Origin: Desulfobacter sp.
GTDB taxonomy: Bacteria; Desulfobacterota; Desulfobacteria; Desulfobacterales; Desulfobacteraceae
Direction: 5' to 3'
Assembly (NCBI GenBank): GCA_028768525.1
Contig: CP054837.1
Location: 1,098,001 to 1,162,000, forward strand
DNA length: 64,000 nt
The notes beneath the pieces were generated by a model. It saw only the letters and a list, made by a program, of their open reading frames with translations. It was not told where the DNA came from and ran no database searches. Position 1 is the first letter of the stretch. The number at the start of each line of letters is the position of its first letter. This document shows positions 23,875 through 30,936 of the stretch, one piece after another. A program made the position numbers and the translations under genes.

Positions 23875-24864
23875 CTATTTATTAATCAATCCCCAGATAT
23901 CCTTTAACTCATCCATGTGGCCCATCAGGATGTTCATAAAGGCCAATTCTGTTTCCAGCATCTCCCGGTCCTCTTTGCGCAGCCATTCGGACAGCCAGGC
24001 AAACCTCAGTGCCAGGACATATTCGGGAAACCAGTTTAAAGATGCAGCCCCCATGATCCCGGCATCTTTGAGACGGGATAAAAAGGTGGTGACCATGGGC
24101 ATGGCCAGCCCTTCAGGATGTTCGATACCTGCACACCCGACAAGGTTTGCCGCATCATAACAATCCGGCTTAAGCCCTGAAAATTCCCAGTCGATCACCG
24201 CTTTGAGTCCATGGTCTCTCCAGATCACATTCAGGGGGTGGAAATCTCCGTGGCAAAAGCCTGCAGGCAGGCCGTCGTGGGCGGCCATAAAGCCCTTCTC
24301 AAGGAATTTAAGGACGGGCAGGTATTGATTAAAATAATCCGGATGACGAATCTCCATGTCCCGGAATAGCTTATAAATATAGTCTTTAATGGAAAAAAAG
24401 GGGAAGGAAATAGAGGTTGAAAGGCCTGGGGCAGCCCGGTGCATATCAACGAGGAATCCGGCCATGGCCGCCCCCATATCCGGGGAAGAAAGCCATCCGG
24501 GCCGGTCAATCCCCGTGGAATACAGATACCGGGTAATCTGAAAGCAGTCTTCCCCGATAAAGGGCAGATATTCACCGGTGACTGCCGGTTCCGGCGCCAG
24601 GGCGGCCCCCAGGCCACTGCGGTTCAACAGGGCCAGGGTCCGGGCCACCCGGTCCCGTTGCCGGTACTTTGCACCGGCAAACATTTCAATGAGAAAGCGC
24701 CTGCCGGAGAAGTCTTCAAACACGGCCCTGGACAAAGACCTTTCAGGGCTGCCTTCTATCTGTGCATCGCTGCACACCGATTTGATGCCCATGTCCCAGA
24801 GTTGGCTGACCCGGTCCTGGAATTCCTGCCGGGCCAGCGCTGTTATGATTTCCAAATCCGGCAC
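23875..24864 (-). CDS. Aminoglycoside phosphotransferase/choline-kinase-fold protein
   Basis: A 329-aa kinase-fold protein. The catalytic and metal motifs FCHGDFHPLNVIW (Brenner-type HxDxxxxN) and VIDWEFSGLKPDCYDAANL are clear near residues 205 and 230. The N-terminal lobe (RRFLIEMFAGAKYRQRDRVART) is less conserved than in true antibiotic kinases, so the substrate is unlikely to be an aminoglycoside; homoserine-, CotS- or sugar-kinase-like roles are possible. It starts 3 nt after the flavodoxin stop in a minus-strand operon with flavodoxin and the FMN dehydrogenase. Confidence 0.82.
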   Translation of the reverse strand: MPDLEIITALARQEFQDRVSQLWDMGIKSVCSDAQIEGSPERSLSRAVFEDFSGRRFLIEMFAGAKYRQRDRVARTLALLNRSGLGAALAPEPAVTGEYLPFIGEDCFQITRYLYSTGIDRPGWLSSPDMGAAMAGFLVDMHRAAPGLSTSISFPFFSIKDYIYKLFRDMEIRHPDYFNQYLPVLKFLEKGFMAAHDGLPAGFCHGDFHPLNVIWRDHGLKAVIDWEFSGLKPDCYDAANLVGCAGIEHPEGLAMPMVTTFLSRLKDAGIMGAASLNWFPEYVLALRFAWLSEWLRKEDREMLETELAFMNILMGHMDELKDIWGLINK

Positions 24865-24867
24865 CGC

Positions 24868-25302
24868 CTAAATCATGGCACAAAGGGCCTTGCCGTATTC
24901 CTGGGCCGCCTGAATCCCGCCGCCCACCCAGCCGGCCTTGAGCATCAGGGGGCCGCCGGAAGCCATCTTCATCTTGAAGATATGCTCCATGGTATCAAAT
25001 ATCCTGCCGGCAGCCTCGCCGCTCCAGCCGTAGGAGCCAAAGGCCCCGCCGGGTTTCCCTTCCATCTCCGCCCGCTCGGCGATAAAAAGCAATTGCTTCA
25101 TGGAAGTGATCATTTCCCCGTGGTAGGTGGGGGAGCCGAAAATATAGGCGTCATAACCGTTAAGATCCTCTTCGCTTTTAATTTCGCTGACCCGCCGGAT
25201 CACCGCGTCATGGCCGGAAATCCTTACGCCCTCGGCAATGAGGTCGGCAATTCCCTTTGTCTCTTCGGACCTTGTGGCATAGACGATCAATACGCTTCCC
25301 AT
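24868..25302 (-). CDS. Flavodoxin
   Basis: A 144-aa flavodoxin-domain protein. The FMN phosphate loop is YATRSEETKGIA, the isoalloxazine loops are GSPTYHGEM and FGSYGWSGEAAGRIF. The last is nearly identical to the loop in the Roo flavodoxin domain encoded at 21088, suggesting common descent from a flavo-diiron C-terminal domain. The start at 25302 follows AAGGAGG. The gene begins 10 nt after the rubredoxin-headed FMN dehydrogenase, so the two probably exchange electrons. Confidence 0.9.
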   Translation of the reverse strand: MGSVLIVYATRSEETKGIADLIAEGVRISGHDAVIRRVSEIKSEEDLNGYDAYIFGSPTYHGEMITSMKQLLFIAERAEMEGKPGGAFGSYGWSGEAAGRIFDTMEHIFKMKMASGGPLMLKAGWVGGGIQAAQEYGKALCAMI

Positions 25303-25312
25303 CGTTCCCTCC

Positions 25313-26464
25313 TTAGAATAGAATGGTTGAATTAATCTCTTCAATGGATTTAACACCGGTCATGAACATGGCCTTTTTCAGAATTTTGGCCACATGTTCA
25401 AGGTGAAGGCGGACCCCGTAGGCGCCGCCGCCCACTGCCGCCCGGATAATATCCCGGCCCAGGAGCACAGCATCCGCTCCCAGGGCAAGCATTTTAAGCA
25501 CATCGTACCCCGTCCTCACCCCGCCGTCCACGGTCAGGGCCACCCGGTCTCCCACACGGGCCCGGATCAGTGGCAGGACCTCGGCGGTTCCCGGGGTGCT
25601 GTCCAGAACCCGCCCCCCGTGGTTGGAAACGCCAACGGCGGCCACTCCGGCTTCAGCGCACTTTTCCGCCTCATCCGGCCGCATCACCCCTTTGGCAATG
25701 AACGGCAGGGAAGAAAATCCCACCAGCTCCCGTAAATCCTTGACGCTCTTTCTGAATACCGGCTGTCCGTGGCGGGCCATGATGGTGGAGCCGGCGCCGT
25801 CCAGGTCAACGCCCACGGCCCGGCACCCCGAACCTTCCGCCCGTTCAATCAGCGCTTTAAGAACATCCTGGGACCGGGGTTTAAAAATAGCGATCCCCTG
25901 TCCATTGCAGGCGTCCATGGCATCAAGGCTGGGATTTTTCTGCGGGGTGTAAAACCAGGTATCGCCCCTCAAGGCAATGGTGCCGGCATCCCTGGCCCCC
26001 ATGAGTACGGCTTTGCAAAAATCGGTTTCATCCAGGGCGTTGTTGTATTTTTCCGCCCCGGCCGTAGACGAAGGGAGAATGGGAAAATCCAGGTCCATAC
26101 CCAGAAACCGGGTTCGGGTATCCGGTTGGAAGTGCGCTCCGACCACGGACATATTAAACCGGATATTGTCTAGGGCAAAGACATTATTCCTGAAGGAAAG
26201 CCCCTTTCCGGCCCCGCCCAGTCCGATGGGTTTGCCGTAGCTCTCACGCTGGCAAATCTTATCGCCGCTTCCGTCGCAGGACGGGTAAGCCGCACAGATC
26301 CCCTTCATCTTTTTCCTGGCCAGGTCCCGGACCTCTTCCAGGGTGCCCGGCAGCTCATCCTTTAAAAGGATCATGCGCTGGTCAGACCGGCAGTTGCTGC
26401 ATACGGCAGGCTTTTCAGGTTCGTTATATTCACGATGGCACACAGAACAATACCAGGAACTCAT
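25313..26464 (-). CDS. FMN-dependent alpha-hydroxy-acid dehydrogenase with N-terminal rubredoxin-like domain
   Basis: A 383-aa protein. Residues 1-30 carry WYCSVCHREYNEP and AVCSNCRSD, a rubredoxin-like Fe or Zn knuckle. The rest is a TIM-barrel of the lactate/glycolate oxidase family with VGAHFQPDTRTRFLGMDLDFPILPSSTAG, PFIAKGVMRPDEA, SNHGGRVLDSTPGTAEVLP (catalytic His/Arg), TVDGGVRTGYDVLKMLALGADAVLLGR. ATG 26464 fits an AAGGAG 8 nt upstream; the ATG 6 nt earlier is too close. The rubredoxin head plus a downstream flavodoxin suggest electrons leave by one-electron carriers rather than to oxygen. The substrate is unknown. Confidence 0.9.
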   Translation of the reverse strand: MSSWYCSVCHREYNEPEKPAVCSNCRSDQRMILLKDELPGTLEEVRDLARKKMKGICAAYPSCDGSGDKICQRESYGKPIGLGGAGKGLSFRNNVFALDNIRFNMSVVGAHFQPDTRTRFLGMDLDFPILPSSTAGAEKYNNALDETDFCKAVLMGARDAGTIALRGDTWFYTPQKNPSLDAMDACNGQGIAIFKPRSQDVLKALIERAEGSGCRAVGVDLDGAGSTIMARHGQPVFRKSVKDLRELVGFSSLPFIAKGVMRPDEAEKCAEAGVAAVGVSNHGGRVLDSTPGTAEVLPLIRARVGDRVALTVDGGVRTGYDVLKMLALGADAVLLGRDIIRAAVGGGAYGVRLHLEHVAKILKKAMFMTGVKSIEEINSTILF

Positions 26465-26626
26465 GGACATATCTCCTTATTTATTAACGATAACGCCGGC
26501 GGTTCGGATCTTTGAATCTTGGAATGTTAACACCACCTTACCCTGATTCCAGCTCGAAACACAAGTATTAACCACATCCTTGCAATGCCCGCGCATTGCC
26601 ATCAAAATAAATCGATACAGATTTTT

Positions 26627-26642
26627 GCAATAAACAGGCCAA
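26627..26642 (-). promoter_or_regulatory. Possible sigma54 promoter for the FMN dehydrogenase/flavodoxin operon
   Basis: Minus-strand TTGGCCTGTTTATTGCAA has a perfect TTGCA and TTGGC with a C for A mismatch; GG and GC are 10 bases apart. The predicted start lies about 150 nt before the ATG at 26464. Weaker support than the cyd and Roo sites. Confidence 0.5.
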
Positions 26643-26671
26643 GCCATTTTATGAGTTTTACCTTGCCAAAA

Positions 26672-26688
26672 AGGCACGAAATATGCAA
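26672..26688 (+). promoter_or_regulatory. Possible sigma54 promoter for the glutaredoxin/FTR operon
   Basis: AGGCACGAAATATGCAA has GGCACG and ATGCAA (one mismatch in each consensus half), with GG at 26673-26674 and GC at 26685-26686 exactly 10 bases apart. It lies about 60 nt before the glutaredoxin start. A GATACAG (26614-26620), the inverted TTGTATC-like core, is about 55 bp upstream. Confidence 0.5.
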
Positions 26689-26747
26689 CAAAGTTGAACA
26701 GTATCTAATGATCAAGCCACATCAAAACCTGTCAAGGAGACAATTCC

Positions 26748-27014
26748 ATGGACACGGAAAAACCCAAATTATACGCATTGAGTACCTGCAGTCATTGCAA
26801 ATCAACCAAAAAACTATTCAGCCAGTGTAAGGTTGAATACGATTATGTGGAGGTGGACGATCTGGAAGGGGAGGAACGGAAAGCCATACTGGCGGACATT
26901 AAAGAATTGAATCCCCGCTGCTCTTTTCCCACCATTAAAATAAACGACACCGTTATTGTGGGGTACAAGGAAAAACAAATCAAGGAGGCACTGGGGATTA
27001 AAGATGAAGGTTGA
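26748..27014 (+). CDS. Glutaredoxin-family protein
   Basis: An 88-aa thioredoxin-fold protein with the active site LSTCSHCKSTKK near residue 14, the cis-Pro stretch CSFPTIKIND and the GYKEKQIKEALG C-terminal helix. It resembles NrdH/Grx-like redoxins of anaerobes. The ribosome site is AAGGAG (26735-26740). Its last 11 nt overlap the next gene, an FTR-like catalytic protein, so the two are translationally coupled. I infer that this redoxin is the substrate reduced by that enzyme. Confidence 0.92.
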   Translation: MDTEKPKLYALSTCSHCKSTKKLFSQCKVEYDYVEVDDLEGEERKAILADIKELNPRCSFPTIKINDTVIVGYKEKQIKEALGIKDEG

Positions 27015-27333
27015 ACAGCTTTACGAGGCACTGAAAAAATCACAGGAAGCCAAAGGCATCTATTTTAACAAAGACAGGGACCTGGTCTTTGAACTGCTGG
27101 AGGCCCTGCTCCTGAACAAGGAAAGATACGGATACATGGCCTGCCCCTGCCGGCTGGCCTGCGGGGACAGGGATCACGACAAGGACATCATCTGCCCCTG
27201 TGATTACCGGGCACCGGACCTTGAAGAATTCGGCGCCTGCTTCTGCGGGCTGTATATTTCCACCGCCCTGCACAATAACGAAATCGAATCCGAGTATGTT
27301 CCTGAGCGGCGGCCGCCTGAAAAGATCTTTTAA
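27004..27333 (+). CDS. Ferredoxin:thioredoxin reductase catalytic-subunit-like protein
   Basis: A 109-aa protein with the FTR beta pattern of paired cysteines: ACPCRLAC (Cys47, 49, 53), IICPCDY (64, 66) and ACFCGLY (79, 81). These supply a 4Fe-4S cluster and an adjacent redox disulfide. Compared with plant-type FTR (CPCR, CPC, CHC), the third pair is CFC. No variable (alpha) subunit is encoded nearby, as in many anaerobes. It should pass ferredoxin electrons to the glutaredoxin encoded just upstream (11-nt overlap). Confidence 0.9.
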   Translation: MKVEQLYEALKKSQEAKGIYFNKDRDLVFELLEALLLNKERYGYMACPCRLACGDRDHDKDIICPCDYRAPDLEEFGACFCGLYISTALHNNEIESEYVPERRPPEKIF

Positions 27334-27359
27334 GGGGTACACCAACAAAGGAGACGACC

Positions 27360-28544
27360 ATGAATGAGAATGAATGCACACCTGTATTAAACACCGGCTT
27401 GAGGGGTGTGGATGTCGCAAGCTCAAAAATCTGCGATGTCCAGGGCAAGGAAGGCAAACTCATTTACAGGGGATACCTGATCCAGGACCTGGCGGAAAAG
27501 GCCAATTTTGAGGAAACCTGCTTTCTGCTGCTCTATGAGCGCCTCCCTTCAAAGGAGGAACTGGCCGATTTTACCCGAAGCCTGGCAGCCAAGCGAAATA
27601 TTCCCGAGAATATTTTCACCCTCATGGCGTCACTGCCGGCGGATATGACCCCCATGGACGTCCTCCAGACCGTTACGCCCATGCTGCTGCAAAACGACCC
27701 CAATGCCGGAAAAGAAGGGATGGAGAACACACTGTACAGCGCGGAGAACCTCATCGCGGGCATGGCAACGGCAACGGCAGCCTGGGACCGGATCCGAAAC
27801 AGAAAAGAACCGGTGGCCCCGGACCCGTCCCTCTCCCATGCCGCCAATTTTCTCTATATGCTCAATGGGGAAAAACCCGACGACGAGTCCGCCCATTTCT
27901 TTGATACAGGACTTGTGCTCCATGCCGAGCACTCTTTCAACGCCTCCACCTTTACGGCCCGCCAGGTGGCTTCTACCAAGGCCCATATTTATGCGGCCAT
28001 CACTGCAGCCCTGGGTTCCTTGTCAGGGCCGCTGCACGGCGGGGCAAACGTCAGGGTGATGAAAATGCTCAAGGAAATCGGATCAGTGGATAATATAGAC
28101 AATTATATCAACGGCGTTTTGGACTCCGGCGGCCTGATCATGGGTCTGGGCCATGCCGTGTACCAGACCGATGATCCCCGGGCCATTATCCTGGCCCCCA
28201 TGAGCAGACGGATGGGCGAACTGGCCGGGGATACCAAATGGTACGAATTGTCAAAGGCCCTGGAAGTCAGGGGCAAGGCCGCTTTTAAGGAAAGAAAGCA
28301 GCGGGAGATCTTCTGCAATGTGGATTTTTATTCCGCCTCCCTCTTTTATTCCATGGGTATTGCCATGGACCTGTTTACCCCGCTCTTTGCCGTATCCCGG
28401 GTCAGCGGATGGACTGCCCACGTGATTGAGGAGCAGTTTGCCATGGCAGCCCCCAAGCCCTCCCTTTACCGGCCCGGCGCCGCATATGTGGGCGATTACT
28501 GCGGCCCGGATGAATGTTCATACACTGAGATTGATGACAGATAA
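27360..28544 (+). CDS. Citrate synthase family protein
   Basis: A 394-aa cytoplasmic enzyme condensing oxaloacetate with acetyl-CoA (or a 2-methylcitrate-type relative). Motifs: LIYRGYLIQDLAE, LHAEHSFNASTFTARQV near 188, the catalytic-histidine block GPLHGGAN near 223, and CNVDFYSASLFY near 321 with the catalytic Asp. The block normally written GHRVYK reads GLGHAVYQTDDPRA, so the oxaloacetate His is kept but the following Arg and Lys are Ala and Gln. The AAAGGAG site is 8 nt upstream. It follows the glutaredoxin/FTR pair with a 26-nt gap. Confidence 0.92.
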   Translation: MNENECTPVLNTGLRGVDVASSKICDVQGKEGKLIYRGYLIQDLAEKANFEETCFLLLYERLPSKEELADFTRSLAAKRNIPENIFTLMASLPADMTPMDVLQTVTPMLLQNDPNAGKEGMENTLYSAENLIAGMATATAAWDRIRNRKEPVAPDPSLSHAANFLYMLNGEKPDDESAHFFDTGLVLHAEHSFNASTFTARQVASTKAHIYAAITAALGSLSGPLHGGANVRVMKMLKEIGSVDNIDNYINGVLDSGGLIMGLGHAVYQTDDPRAIILAPMSRRMGELAGDTKWYELSKALEVRGKAAFKERKQREIFCNVDFYSASLFYSMGIAMDLFTPLFAVSRVSGWTAHVIEEQFAMAAPKPSLYRPGAAYVGDYCGPDECSYTEIDDR

Positions 28545-28587
28545 CTTGAAAATAACCTGCAAACAGAGAAATCAATAAGGACAAAAC

Positions 28588-29241
28588 ATGAAAAAATGGC
28601 AGTGTTCGGTATGTAAATACATCCATGAAGGGGATGAACCCCCTGAAAAATGCCCGGTCTGCGGCGTGCCGGCAAGTAAATTCGTCCTCCTGGAAGATCC
28701 GGAGGAGGCAAAAGCTGAAGAAAAGCCCCCGGAACCCAAGAAGGCGGCACCGGAACCCGGGCCGGAACAACCTGTCCCTGAACCGGAGAGCGAGCCGGAA
28801 CCGGCCACCCTTTACGGGAAACTGACGGCCCTGATGGTCAAACACCATGCCCACCCCGTCACCGTCCACACCCCCAACGGGATTCTGCCGGCAGCCGTGA
28901 TCCTCTTTATCCTGGCCTGGCTCTTTGACTCCACCCTGCTGGTCAAGGCGGGATTCATCAATCTCATCTTTGTGATCCTGGCCCTGCCCGTCGTCCTTTT
29001 TACAGGCATTCTGGAATGGCAGAAAAAGTACATGGGCGCCATGAGCAGCCTGTTTAAAACAAAAATACTGGCAGCCGCCGTCACGGCCACCTCCTGCGCC
29101 ATATCCGTGATCTGGTACCTGGCTGACCCAAAGGTGCTGGAATCCCCCAAGGCCTGGGTCTTCATCCTCCTGAACCTGGTCATGCTGGCCGCCGCAGGCA
29201 TTGCCGGCCATATCGGAGGGAAACTGGTATTTAAGGATTAA
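28588..29241 (+). CDS. Rubredoxin-like domain tethered by a Pro/Glu linker to a four-helix membrane domain
   Basis: A 217-aa protein. Residues 1-36 form a rubredoxin-like knuckle of the rubrerythrin type (KKWQCSVCKYIHEGDEPPEK then CPVCGVPASKFVLL). A linker very rich in Pro and Glu follows (about 38-75). The C-terminal part has four helices with H-x-H (MVKHHAHPVTVHTPNGILPA), as in DUF2231-type membrane proteins. It could shuttle electrons between a membrane haem or quinone and cytosolic rubredoxin partners. It is the last gene before a terminator, in the same direction as citrate synthase. Confidence 0.85.
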   Translation: MKKWQCSVCKYIHEGDEPPEKCPVCGVPASKFVLLEDPEEAKAEEKPPEPKKAAPEPGPEQPVPEPESEPEPATLYGKLTALMVKHHAHPVTVHTPNGILPAAVILFILAWLFDSTLLVKAGFINLIFVILALPVVLFTGILEWQKKYMGAMSSLFKTKILAAAVTATSCAISVIWYLADPKVLESPKAWVFILLNLVMLAAAGIAGHIGGKLVFKD

Positions 29242-29268
29242 TGCGCCACCAGGGGCATGAGAACATGG

Positions 29269-29302
29269 GGGCCGGAAGTTATGGCGTTCCGGCCCTTTGT
29301 TT
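29269..29302 (+). terminator. Rho-independent terminator
   Basis: Perfect 9-bp stem GGGCCGGAA / TTCCGGCCC with a 9-nt loop followed by TTTGTTTTA, between the rubredoxin-headed membrane protein and the converging exonuclease III gene. Confidence 0.85.
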
Positions 29303-29304
29303 TA

Positions 29305-30096
29305 TCATATCTCGATCACCAGCCCCACGGGGCAATGGTCAGACCCGAAAATGTCATTGTCAATAAAGGCCTCTTTCACAACACCCTTTTCAATGAGATC
29401 CTCTGTCACGAAAAAATAATCAATGCGCCATCCTGCATTGTTTTTCCGGGCGTTGAACCGATAGGACCACCAGGAATACTTCACCGCTTCGGGATGAAAA
29501 TGGCGGAAGGTATCCACATACCCCATGTCCACCATCCGGTCCAGCACATCCCGTTCAATGCGGAGGAATCCGGAGCGCTTGGAATTGGGTTTGGGATTCT
29601 TCAGGTCGATTTCATTGTGGGCCGTATTGAAATCCCCGGTGACGATCAGGCTCTTACCCTCATCCCGGAGACCCTGGGCGTAATCCAGAAACCAGTCGTA
29701 GAAATTCAGCTTGTACGCCAGCCGCTCCTCGCTCATCTGCCCGTTGGGGAAATAGATATTGAACAGGGTAAACCCGTCAAAATCCATCTGGATGACCCGC
29801 CCTTCCCCATCATATTCAGGAACGCCGAACTCGGTCTTTACCCCATTGGGTTTGGGCTTGCAATAGGCCGCCACCCCGGAGTACCCCTTTTTCACCGTTG
29901 AATAGGCCCAGAAATCCTCATAGGGAGAAAACCGGATCATTTCTTCGGTTCTCTGGTTTTCCTGGAGTTTGGTCTCCTGGAGCATGAGAATATCCGGGTC
30001 CATCCGTTCCACTGAATCAAAAAAATCCTTTTTCAGGACCGCCCTGAAGCCGTTGACATTCCATGATACCAGCCTGAGTCTCTTTTTATCTGCCAT
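29305..30096 (-). CDS. xthA: Exodeoxyribonuclease III
   Basis: A 263-aa AP endonuclease/3'-5' exonuclease of base-excision repair. Motifs: LVSWNVNGFRAVLKK, MLQETKLQENQ (metal Glu), YSGVAAYCK, GDFNTAHNEIDLKNP, YSWWSYRFNARKNNAGWRIDYFFV and the terminal GSDHCPVGL. ATG 30096 is used; the in-frame GTG 6 nt earlier is less likely. Oxidative DNA damage repair fits the oxygen-defence surroundings. It is preceded by a terminator hairpin. Confidence 0.96.
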   Translation of the reverse strand: MADKKRLRLVSWNVNGFRAVLKKDFFDSVERMDPDILMLQETKLQENQRTEEMIRFSPYEDFWAYSTVKKGYSGVAAYCKPKPNGVKTEFGVPEYDGEGRVIQMDFDGFTLFNIYFPNGQMSEERLAYKLNFYDWFLDYAQGLRDEGKSLIVTGDFNTAHNEIDLKNPKPNSKRSGFLRIERDVLDRMVDMGYVDTFRHFHPEAVKYSWWSYRFNARKNNAGWRIDYFFVTEDLIEKGVVKEAFIDNDIFGSDHCPVGLVIEI

Positions 30097-30121
30097 ACCC
30101 ACCTGCCTGTCAGTTTATCGC

Positions 30122-30163
30122 AAAAAAACTGCGGGGGAATTGATGGTGCATCAATTCCCCCGC
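30122..30163 (-). terminator. Strong terminator downstream of the rubrerythrin-like gene
   Basis: A perfect 15-bp stem GCGGGGGAATTGATG / CATCAATTCCCCCGC with a 3-nt loop. On the minus strand it is followed by AGTTTTTTT, so it should end the transcript from 30771 before xthA. Confidence 0.85.
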
Positions 30164-30192
30164 AATCCGAACTTATTATTTTTATTCTTGAA

Positions 30193-30300
30193 TGAAGGTT
30201 CGCCCGGATGCAAGGCGCAAGCAATTTTAAACCCGGAGCGTACCAACGTACGCGGGGAGTTTACAATTGTGGCCCAACAAAGCAGATGGGTGAACCTTCA
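30193..30300. repeat. Dispersed palindromic intergenic repeat, copy B
   Basis: Bounded by an inverted pair TGAAGGTTC-gCCC / GGGT-GAACCTTCA, with an inner ACCCGGAGCGTACcaacGTACGCGGGG palindrome split around CAAC (GCGTAC/GTACGC). It shares the ordered blocks AAGGCGC, CGGAGCGTAC, GTAC, GCAGATGGGT with copy A at 16998. It lies between a terminator and the end of the rubrerythrin-like gene. Confidence 0.6.
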
Positions 30301-30309
30301 TTACAAAAA

Positions 30310-30771
30310 TTAGCCGTCCTGGTCTGCCAGATAGTCGTCATACATGGATTCCAGGGCCAGCTTATGCTTGGATTCCTCCTGGACCAGGATTTCAAAAACC
30401 TTTTTGGCATCGGCATTGTCGGTCTGGCCCGCCAGTGAGCTGTAGAGCTTGACGGCCTTTTCTTCCCGTTTCATGGCCAGTTTGAGGATTTCGGGCATGG
30501 GCATGCCTTCTTCATACTCGGTCTCTACCATATAATCGCTGATCTTCAGATCGGTAACCGGTTTAAACTCATAGGACTCAATCTTTTCCTTGTTGCCGGA
30601 GATATCCGAAAGAAGCGCCACATGCTTTTCTTCTTCCTTTGAAAAATTCACAAAGGTCTCTTTCAAAGATTCCCGGGTGGCTTCTTTTGCCAGGGACGCA
30701 TAAAAGGCAACCGCTTCTTTTTCTCTGTCAATGGCAAATTGCAGTATTTCATCTACGGATCCGAAATTCAT
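30310..30771 (-). CDS. Ferritin-like/rubrerythrin-type diiron protein
   Basis: A 153-aa four-helix bundle with paired Glu and ExxH ligands: IDREKEAVAFYASLA, FSKEEEKHVALLSD, MKREEKAVKLYSSLAGQ and LVQEESKHKLALESM. No rubredoxin domain is present. It is related in layout to the protein at 22299 but clearly diverged. It has an AGGAGG site and, about 118 nt upstream of the start, a sigma54-like promoter. Peroxide reduction or iron handling is the expected role. Confidence 0.88.
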   Translation of the reverse strand: MNFGSVDEILQFAIDREKEAVAFYASLAKEATRESLKETFVNFSKEEEKHVALLSDISGNKEKIESYEFKPVTDLKISDYMVETEYEEGMPMPEILKLAMKREEKAVKLYSSLAGQTDNADAKKVFEILVQEESKHKLALESMYDDYLADQDG

Positions 30772-30897
30772 ATTCGTCTACCTCCTTTTAATGAGTTTTT
30801 ATATTCTGACTGATATCTATAGTACTACCTGCTATACCATTTTTACCCTAAATATCAATATCCAATCGGGAATTTATCCTTATTCTCCTGTTATTAT

Positions 30898-30915
30898 CAG
30901 CAATTTGTATACCAG
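30898..30915 (-). promoter_or_regulatory. Sigma54-like promoter for the rubrerythrin-type gene
   Basis: Minus-strand CTGGTATACAAATTGCTG has TGG, a perfect TTGCT and GG/GC separated by 10 bases. The CA at positions 4-5 of the first half is TA. The predicted start is about 30888. Confidence 0.6.
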
Positions 30916-30936
30916 ATTAATGAGAATATAGACACC

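Noticed and set aside
23586..23885. 99-codon plus-strand frame between the 70-aa gene and the APH-like gene
   Set aside because: No ribosome site, low-complexity basic peptide, and it lies over the sigma54-like promoter.
28402..29211. 269-codon minus-strand frame over citrate synthase end and the rubredoxin-headed protein
   Set aside because: Shadow of two well-supported genes on the plus strand.
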